Positions 56,372-64,000 of a stretch of 64,000 bases of DNA are shown piece by piece. The translations under genes were made by a program, and so were the position numbers. The DNA lies in assembly GCF_043290135.1 (NCBI RefSeq), contig NC_134700.1, forward strand, positions 245,339,039 to 245,403,038, given 5' to 3'. Each line of letters starts with the position of its first letter. Position 1 is the stretch's first letter. This DNA is from Rhipicephalus microplus. Taxonomy: Eukaryota > Arthropoda > Arachnida > Ixodida > Ixodidae. Below the pieces are notes generated by a model. It worked only from the letters and a program-made list of their open reading frames with translations, was not told the DNA's origin and made no database searches.

Positions 56372-57488
56372 CTAAGGGGGGACGTGGCAATGGTAATTTT
56401 AAGTTTGGTCAAAATGTTCAGTTTTTAATAATTCTTTTTCTGTAATCCCGAGACCATATTTTACATCAGTGTGATTTTAGATCAAAATAAATGATAAAGG
56501 TTGAGAAAGAATATATGTGAAAATTGGGCATAGCAAAATGCAAATTTGCAGCTTTCCCTTGGGAAAATGCCACCATATTGGCATCAGCAAAACAGGACAG
56601 ATTGGAGCTAAAGATAGCCACAAAAATGCATTTCTCCAATGAAAAATAAAGCCAGCTTCCTTCTGAGTTCCATTTTATCAGCTTCTAGCTCCAATTTCTT
56701 AGAGCTCCATTTTCTCAGCTTTCATTTTTTGAGCAGTTGCTGTCAGTCATCCCTGTGCCATTTCACAACAAATTAAGCTATAGTCATTCCGTCTCCTGTA
56801 CTTGGATTCTGATACATTGGTGAGTGCCGTAAAGCTGTCCATATTTTGTGCACATCATAAAGACTTGTCTAATTGGCTTTTTGCAAAAGTTGTTGGTAAG
56901 ACAATATGTCCAGGACATTTCACAAAAAAAAATTGTGTGCTTATTTATATATAAAAAATAAACCAATAGCATTACGGCACAAAATGGACCCTTGTAAATA
57001 TCCTTATGCAAAAATTTTGTCAGGCTTGTGTCTAATTAGCTAATTAAATTTGGGATGACAATGACAGTCTATCAAGTGTTTTAATTCGAAAGTTATATTA
57101 GATAGCTCAAAACCAACTTCAGTTATGATATCAGCACAACAAATGACATCTGCATGCCAAATTTCATCTCTTTAGCTTCATAAATAACAAAGATAATTTT
57201 CATTGCCACGTCCCTCCTCAATGGAACAGACGACCTCTCAGACTCAAAATGAGATAACCCCACTCATGCATAAATTGTCTACTGTACGAAACGAGTCCTG
57301 TTTTTCTCGGTAAACGTAGATTGACATTTTTAAATCTTCACTCAAAATTACTTTTGACACCCCTTGCGGTAAAAATGTGAAGATGCATAAGATTCCCATC
57401 ACGCGACCTTTTACTAGTATACGCTGTTGTCTTTGCTGAGATATAAAGCTAAACAAGATGACCCCTTTACCCCACCATACCCCCTTAA
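56372..57488. mobile_element. probable MITE with GGGACGTGGCAATG inverted repeat
   Basis: GGGACGTGGCAATG at 56379-56392 is perfectly inverse to CATTGCCACGTCCC at 57201-57214. A second pair, CTAAGGGGGG at 56372 and CCCCCTTAA near 57486, may mark the true outer ends. The interior is AT-rich and non-coding. Boundaries are uncertain: either 836 bp or about 1.1 kb. Confidence 0.5.
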
Positions 57489-57535
57489 TGTGTGGCTAAA
57501 TATAAGTAGATAAGTAGACGGCATCTGCCTACTTA

Positions 57536-57867
57536 CAGGGTCTGTCCCAAAAAGTTTCCGGAATTTTTTCAGTCAGCAGCGCTGCCTGGCGGGGCAGAGC
57601 TTGTGGTGCAGAAGTTTGTGAGGAACATAAGCTTCAAAATGAGTTCCGTTTCAATTGTCTGCGAGTAGCTGTTCAGGCAGATCATGCCATTGTGCCGAGG
57701 TAACTACTGCACCCTCGTCGAGAAAAAACAAATGGACGAGTTTTCAGAGCAGAGGCGTGCAATCAAGTTTAGTGTTGAACTGTAATAAAAACAAGGCCCA
57801 CACGCTCGAAACGCTTCAGAGAGCCTACAGTGACATATAACTCCGGGAACTTTTGGTACAGACCCTG
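57536..57867 (+). mobile_element. mariner remnant, internally deleted
   Basis: TA flanks both ends. The element starts CAGGGTCTGTCCCAAAAAG and ends CTTTTGGTACAGACCCTG, an inverted repeat of about 28 bp with few mismatches. Near 57733 the plus strand reads FSEQRRAIKF and, after a stop, KAHTLETLQRAYSD, which resembles the N-terminal helix-turn-helix of mariner transposases. The catalytic region is gone (332 bp in total, against about 1.3 kb when complete). Confidence 0.75.
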
Positions 57868-58245
57868 TATATTCGGAACCTCTCTACACATATGTACTGA
57901 CAACGTAAACAAATATGCAACAGGCATGACAACTGCGAGGCTAAAACGGTATCCTCGAAAGAGCCAAGGTGCTGTTTCGTTGCGCAGGGGACCAACTACA
58001 TTAACTACAACTACCAATTATGCAATTAAGCACTGTGTACATAATGTGGCTTATGGGCAATCTTACATCTATGCAGTGTGGAAATCGTTCTTCAATATGC
58101 TACATCTGCATAGCACCCAGTGCTGTGATATTTATTAAATGTGATTGTCACAGTCTTCTAGACCAATGAGCAATCTTGTTTGGGAGGTGTAAAAAGCAAC
58201 GTCTGGGCCTGCTTACTGGCACATTAAACTCAACATGAGATGTGG

Positions 58246-58979
58246 TTAAAGGGACACTAAATGCAACTATTAAGCCTGTTTTGATTGTTGAAATAGCAAT
58301 TCAGAAACCTCAATTTGTTACTTTTGTGCTAAGGAAGGGCTTATCTTCAAATGAAATCCCGTTTTAGTGGTTCGCATCGGGTTAGTGCACTTCAATTTAC
58401 CCGCCTCAAGAAGCGGACCGTCTGACGCCACTGTTGCCGTGCACAATGTTGCCGGGCTTTACTGCAGGGCCGCAGACACTAGTAGCAGCAGAATGAAAGC
58501 AGCGGGAGCCACAGGAGCAACAACAGCCACTGATCAATTTCCAGCCATTGGCTCTGAGACTGCAGACGTCTGTTGGTTCAACTGGACCCCACTAGATGGC
58601 ACGACCTGTCCAGTTTAACCACGCGAAAATTGAGTTTTTGAACCACTCGCGCCATTACCCATAGCAACGTTCATTAGTTCTTTTTTTTTTTTATGAATCA
58701 AACAGAAACGAACAAGCAGCATTTCATTGTGTCTATTGATGCACAGAAGGTTCTTTATTTAGTGCAGCTAGATCGATTTGTAGTGATTAATTGTAGGCAG
58801 TTCTTCTGATGTCATCAGGATCATTTTGAGAATGTCCTACTGCAACCCATGTATTCTTGCGCATTTACCTTAATTTCTCGGTAAGTAGGTCATCGTTGTT
58901 GATAACATTGTTTAGATGGTGACATACGTTGAGCTTTCACTCTGACGTAAATTTTCATTTTACTTTAGCATCCCTTTAA
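58246..58979. mobile_element. piggyBac-like MITE (TTAA-flanked)
   Basis: TTAA stands at both ends (58246-58249, 58976-58979), with AGGGACACTAAA at the left and TTTAGCATCCCT at the right as imperfect inverted repeats (10 of 12). The 734 bp are non-coding. TTAA duplication is the hallmark of the piggyBac superfamily. Confidence 0.65.
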
Positions 58980-59054
58980 GCCAGAGGTAAAGCTCATTAT
59001 CATAGTTAATGACAGAATGAGCTAAAGATGCCCTGCACAGAACTTATAGTATTA

Positions 59055-59705
59055 CAGTAGACTCTCTCAGTAATTCTAACTTGGATAATTTGAACTTTCA
59101 GTTAATTAAAACAAATCTTACATTTTTGGTTGGCTCGCTAGGTTATGAATGTATTTCCAAGCCACGTAATCCAAGCTGCCCCACTGCATAAATTCGGGTA
59201 ATTTAATCTTTCTGCTAGGCAATGCCTTTAAAAGCTGCTGTCTTTCTTGCTTCTAGCCTAACATTCTACGTTTTTATGTCAGTAACAGTTGCAAATAAAT
59301 ACGCGACGACAGAGGGAAAAGAAAAAGACTGAGACGGTCCGGCTTTAGTTTCTTGTGTACCAACACTTATTAAGGTCACTTTCGGTGCAATACACCGATG
59401 TCATGCGAAAAAGCCCCCTACTGATGACAAACACAAGGAAGGAGCTGGGAGCTGCAATAAAACCATGAACAAAACATATTTTGGCCTTTGATTACACACA
59501 TGTGCATTAGAATGCAACAAATTTTGGCCTTCACTTAGATGCATGTGCATAAGCTGTATAATAACGAGTACCAGTCTGGTCGCTGCTATCTAAAATGTTT
59601 ACTGCCAATCAGTAGAGCTGCTTATGATGCTACTCTGATGACTGAAACTTCTGATAATTCAAACAAGATCCTGAGATCCTCTAGTTTGAATTATCGAGTC
59701 TGATG
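59055..59705. mobile_element. possible Tigger/pogo-like MITE
   Basis: TA precedes CAGTAGACTCTCTCAGTAAT, and GAATTATCGAGTCTGATG is followed by TA; the ends are partly inverse. Repeated motifs of the type TTGGATAATTTGAAC and TAATTCAAAC near both ends support a palindromic element. Confidence 0.45.
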
Positions 59706-59709
59706 TATT

Positions 59710-60866
59710 GTATGAATATGTTGCAGGGGTGAACTTAAATTTATGTAATATTAGGTAAATCATTGCAGCCTTGGATATACAGAATTTTTCATTTCATGCC
59801 ACTATGCAAAGCAGGAGCAGTAACTGCTTTGATAAATTTATACAAACTGTTCTAAGCCAGTTATGCCAGACCAAGTAAACCAACAATTAATTTATACAGA
59901 AAACCATGATGCCACAGAAAACGCACAGTGCAAAAAATATCAGAATATTATACAGTCATTTAACATTGTTTGCCAATGCTTGCAAAGGAGGAGAGACCAT
60001 GTCGGCTATGAAGCTCTAGTGTTGGTGGCACGGTAACAGGGCAGTTTATAAGAAAATTTTACTTATGCACTGACTTGTTACCAAGGAAATTTTCATAAGT
60101 TGCTCGAGAGGTACACATGATGAGCAACGTTGGCAACGTCACGTGGTGACACAGAGCCTATCTAAACACTCGCAAAGCTCATATGACTTACACACTTTTC
60201 CCAACCGCTGGCGTTAATACCAGTTATATACACATCAGCTTGCAGTACATTAATTATTTGGACAAGAACATCGAAGCAACTGAAAATTTACGTTTAAGTA
60301 TCGCAGTTAGACAAAGCGCTACAAAGACAAAGCGCTTCCCGCTAACTCGGCCATACCTGTCAATGGCTCCAGAAACCCACAAAAACAACAGCAAGAAGTA
60401 GGCAGACAAACTAAAATTTCTAATAGTACCTAATTTCTAATAAATCCTTAATAAAAACCCAATCTAAGATTCATTTCAGGGAGGTGCTTCCTACGTAACA
60501 TCCTAAGACAAAGTTTGTATGCATAAACCGAAGCTAGCAAAGGGACGTGACAAGGAGCCCGGAAAGTCAGGAAAAAGAAAATTGTTTAATGCACGTCAGG
60601 AGTCTCCCTGAAGAGTCTCGACAAGCGAAGTTGGCGACAGACCTCAGTATGAGTGCAGATCCAAAGACAATGTCCTAAACAACCTATCATTCAGAACAAA
60701 AAGACATTAACAAACATTTACTTGGGCAAACAAAAGTTCAGAGAAAATAGCAAAAACTCCTGTGATGGCCTTTCTGTGCATATTGCCACGATCACGTGGC
60801 AATATGACCAAACATGAACAAGCTGTTAGGAAGCAATGACAGTCATCACCATGCTGATCAACGCAC
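59710..60866. other. intron-like non-coding DNA
   Basis: AT-rich; nothing recognised. It ends at the donor of the poly-Gln exon. Confidence 0.5.
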
Positions 60867-61348
60867 CTGATAAGGCTGTTGCAACTGCTGCTGCTGAAGT
60901 GCAAGCTGGGATGCTTGAAGAGAGGCTACCTGTGCTTGCTGCTGTTGCTGCTGTAATTGTTGCACTTGTTGCTGTTGCTGTAACTGTTGCGCTTGTTGCT
61001 GTTGAAGAAGTTGCTGTTCTGCTTGCTGCTGTGCCTGCTGCTGCATCTGTTGCTGAGCTTGTTGCTGAGCCTGATGAATCTGTTGCTGCTGCAGTTGCTG
61101 TAGCTGTTGTTGCTGAAGTTGCTGTTGAAGTTGTTGCTGCTGGAGGTGCTGTTGCTGCAATTGCTGCTGCTGTATCTGCTGTTGCTGCAAATGTTGTTGC
61201 AGCTGCTGCTGCTGTTGCTGCTGCTGTAATTGCTGTATCTGCTGTGGCTGCAACTGAGCCATGGCAGTCGAACTGGCCATGACTGCTTGCGTTGGGTACA
61301 CAACAGTAGCCTGGGTCTGAGGTAGAGCCGTCACGTAGCTCATCACAC
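60867..61348 (-). CDS. glutamine-rich exon, gene not recognised
   Basis: A 482-nt minus-strand exon between acceptor TTCTTCTGCAG and donor CAG/GTGCGT. It enters with two bases of a split codon and leaves in phase 0. About 160 residues: MSYVTALPQTQATVVYPTQA and an Ala/Ser/Met stretch, then some 125 residues dominated by Gln with Leu and occasional Ile/His/Ala, ending QQPYQ. Codons mix CAG and CAA, so the tract is an impure repeat and probably stable. Phase 0 fits the exon at 52231, giving an 8.6 kb intron. Such tracts are common in transcriptional co-regulators and RNA-binding proteins; that role is inference. Confidence 0.7.
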
Positions 61349-64000
61349 CTGCAGAAGAATATCCCGCAAGCGTTTCTTATCCTGGGGGCACCAAGCCGTA
61401 CAATTTCAACTGAGCAAGTTACGGGCACTGCAAAGTCCTGGAGGCCAGCTCAAGGACCAAGAAACTCTGGAAGTATATTCAGACACAAGTCAACTCATAA
61501 ATACACACTCTGCCGATTTGCAGGCATTCATTACACTCAAATACTAGGTGACGCCTAAAGAATAATATCGTGCAAGACCTTGTAATCCTGGGGGCGCCAT
61601 CCTAGGGACTCAGCCTCGCCTCCAAGCTTCTTGCAAGTAATTCTGCTGTTTCTAGAACATACACAACAGTCCACTGTTACAGGAAACCATGGAGCCTGTG
61701 ACAGCAGCTGTGTGCCACTACCTGTCGCCCGCAGCTTTATTGAATATTGCGCAGGAGCAGTGCATGCTGTGAGCCGGGCTCTTTCCTTGTGCGCTGCCGT
61801 CTGCTTCTGTGCTTTGAATCGCTGTGAAGCAAACCGTTCATGAGACAAAAAAGCACCAGGCACAGTTCTCACTGCGCCAGCACGAAACTTGTAGCTGCCA
61901 CTAGCCGGCGATATCGCCGAGCTGCCGCCACCTGCCCTGACGTTCCCTTTAATAGTGGACCACAGTGTACTTTAGCTCTGTTACAGCTCCATCTGCTAGC
62001 GTTAACAGAATCGCATACCAATATAGCACTGTGTAGATAGCACTGTTCTTACCTACACGGTTTTATCTGCCGATGAGACTGCCACTAAGCGTGACAATAC
62101 CTGCACCAGTGATGATGAACTTTAGAAAGAGGTGGAGCAGAGGAAGGTATTCTTCAGTGACTGCTAAAAGCTATTTTTCCTTTTGTCAGAGAAATGGCTG
62201 CCTACGGCCACACTGTCCTGGAACTGTGCCAACCATGCTAGGACAGCAGACCAAAAATGTAGTAGTCACGCAATGATGCCAATAGATCAGATCTTGCAAG
62301 AGTGAAAGTATCACCTCCTGTGATTGCTTGAGGATACCACTCCAGGTGCTGGAGCAAACATCCTTATTGGCAATTTATTTATTAAGAATAAATTAGACTC
62401 ATTTTGAAGAAATGAATGCTCGTATGATGGCACTGAAAGCCACAGCACTGCAGACGCTCAAAAGTGTCATGTGCTGACCAGGCATAAAAAAGTTTGCCAG
62501 GCAACTCTGCGCGAGTTTTTTCAAGCTTAACACTTTCCTGTCTGCCCCTACACACTATGACAACCCAAAATCGATGCTTTCAACTTCAAACTTTGTCGTG
62601 CTCAGATCGCTTTCAGAGAGCTGGCTCCATCCATTAATTAAAACAGGAATGATTTCTTTCTCTTTTGTGTTGTGTTTTCAAGCTCTACTTTTAAAAGACC
62701 CCTGACACCACATCTGGAAACTCGAGATGCTTGTATTGCTTGATAGTTTGGCATTCGGGGCTACCTCTGACCGATTATTAGTGGAGAGCATTGCCTTGAA
62801 GATACTTTAATTTAGTTTTAAAGCGAGGCTGCATGATGCTCCTCCGAATATTCAGGCACAATCAACCTTTTCTGTCGTTTCACGTATACCGGGGATCCCC
62901 TTGTGATGTTGCAGAGGTCAAGAACATTTGCGGGGCACGCACTATACCCCGACTGGCACCTGGCGAGGACTATTGTTCGTCAACGCTTTCGCTCTGTTGT
63001 CAGGCTGCTCTCGAGGTGGTTTGCAAGATCTGCTGATATCTTCAAGCTATTCCTCAAAGCACAGATAATTATTGAGATATAGAACAATGATAAGAAGTAT
63101 GCATGATACATACTTTACAGACACAGCCACACAGCGAAAGAGATGGACCACGGAAGGATGCAACTCCTGACGAGATCAAGAAATAAGATTTCTCATATAC
63201 ATAGATATTCTGCAAGTCTTGCACTTGAATTGCTACTGAAGCGTGCAGAAATTGTTTTCAAGGTTCGGTGATGACAGCAGATAAAACCAAAGTGTCACTG
63301 GCATTCATCAGTGTGCCCAACCCGGAGAAGACAACTGGTGCATCCCATAACAAGATGCACCAAGTAGAAGTTTTTCTTATCAATCACGGCCGCCCCTTAA
63401 CCAAACAACTTTTTCAACTTTACCAGAGCCTCCGTGTCCGAGAGACGACAATAAAACCTAAAGGCAGACCCAGAATTCGAGAATATATGCATACAGGACA
63501 AAGTGAGCAAACGGGGACTTAAATTGTGACCTTTGGCATATTCCAAATCTGGTATAAAATTCAGTGTATATGCAGAAAAGCGAGAACCAACAAGCAGGGG
63601 CATAGCCAGGGGAAAATATTTCTGGCTACGTGCCTGCCAACAAGCCTACATATGTTGGTATTTGCCATTGTGAAAAGGCTGGTGAAGAACTGCCTGCATC
63701 AGGACTGCATCATCTATTTGAACAACTTTGATACGTCAGTCAACATCATGCTTCTTAGTACACCTGTTTGAGCGCGGACGCTTGATGGTGGCCCAATGAA
63801 CAAGGATCGTCCGACTTTCCGAGCTAGGTAATAGGCAAGACACTCAAAGGGGAAAAGCGCGAGATTTTTGCTGGCTGCATGATCAAGATGTTCTTAACCG
63901 ACAATAGAAATACAAGCAAGTTCCACACAATATTGACAGCCCACACAGCCAACAAATTTGCACAAGCAAAACATAGAACAATAAATACATTGCCAGAAGT
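61349..64000. other. no further exon recognised
   Basis: If the Gln-rich exon is internal, its upstream exons should lie here or beyond the window. Candidate splice sites exist (for example GTAG/GTAAGA at about 62056 on the minus strand), but the frames in front of them close quickly. No repeats were firmly identified. Confidence 0.45.

Noticed and set aside
60836..61282. 148-codon Ala/Val-rich plus-strand frame
   Set aside because: It is the exact antisense of the CAG/CAA tract; its composition follows from the repeat.
62056..62110. Short minus-strand exon between GGTGCAG and GTAG/GTAAGA
   Set aside because: Two of the three frames contain a stop inside it, and the third ends in the TAG that forms the donor.
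1..64000. Bacterial or viral contamination
   Set aside because: Dense eukaryotic retroelements, SINEs and introns throughout; no operons, ribosome-binding sites or viral structural genes.

Overview
The window reads as nuclear genomic DNA of an animal, most likely a hard tick (Ixodidae). The evidence is a set of repeats I recognise as typical of ixodid genomes: three copies of a tRNA-derived SINE resembling the tick Ruka family, a LINE 3' tail ending in TGATGATG, a (GA)n-headed repeat, and Ty3/gypsy elements with a long Glu/Arg/Lys coiled-coil N-terminus on Gag. There is no operon structure, and the only candidate host gene has introns. The species cannot be fixed from the sequence.

Layout. 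1-4292 is a minus-strand LTR element whose 3' LTR is cut by the window edge; its 2.8 kb interior codes only for Gag plus an aspartic protease. 4293-8590 is a graveyard of a Penelope-like reverse transcriptase (RT) fragment inside an inverted repeat, a minus-strand LINE 3' end split by a (GA)n repeat, a LINE zinc-finger fragment, and a decayed gypsy protease/RT remnant. 8591-12872 is a young, complete Ty3/gypsy element that looks like the Mag lineage: 167-bp LTRs with one mismatch, a 5-bp target duplication, and one uninterrupted 1260-codon Gag-Pol. 15325-19847 is a full-length non-LTR retrotransposon with an intact ORF1 and a dead ORF2. 21120-27715 is a tandem satellite with a 202-bp period and about 31 full units, partly organised as a 404-bp dimer.

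27716-31950 holds a TGG-rich repeat, a SINE, a mariner-type MITE, a THAP-domain fragment and a GGAC-rich minisatellite. 31951-40357 is a nested pair: a gypsy deletion derivative (Gag plus pieces of integrase) bounded by GTAC, with a minus-strand RNase H-type LINE inserted into its 3' LTR between copies of GCGGTGAG. 40358-64000 is AT-richer and mostly non-coding, with scattered MITEs, two SINEs and a LINE tail. It contains three phase-compatible minus-strand exons (61348-60867, 52231-51705, 50752-50280) of one probable host gene encoding a Gln-rich, then Pro/Ser/Ala-rich protein that I do not recognise. The intron after the second exon appears to use a GC donor.

The transposon genes fall into three states: potentially active (8591-12872), structurally reduced but with an open reading frame or similar LTRs (1-4292 and the element at 31955), and dead (the rest). 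I see no CRISPR array, rRNA or free-standing tRNA gene, and no clear new defence or metabolic system. The most unusual items are the Gag-protease-only element, the satellite's dimer organisation, the inferred GC-AG intron and the SINE copies that were 5'-truncated at insertion.
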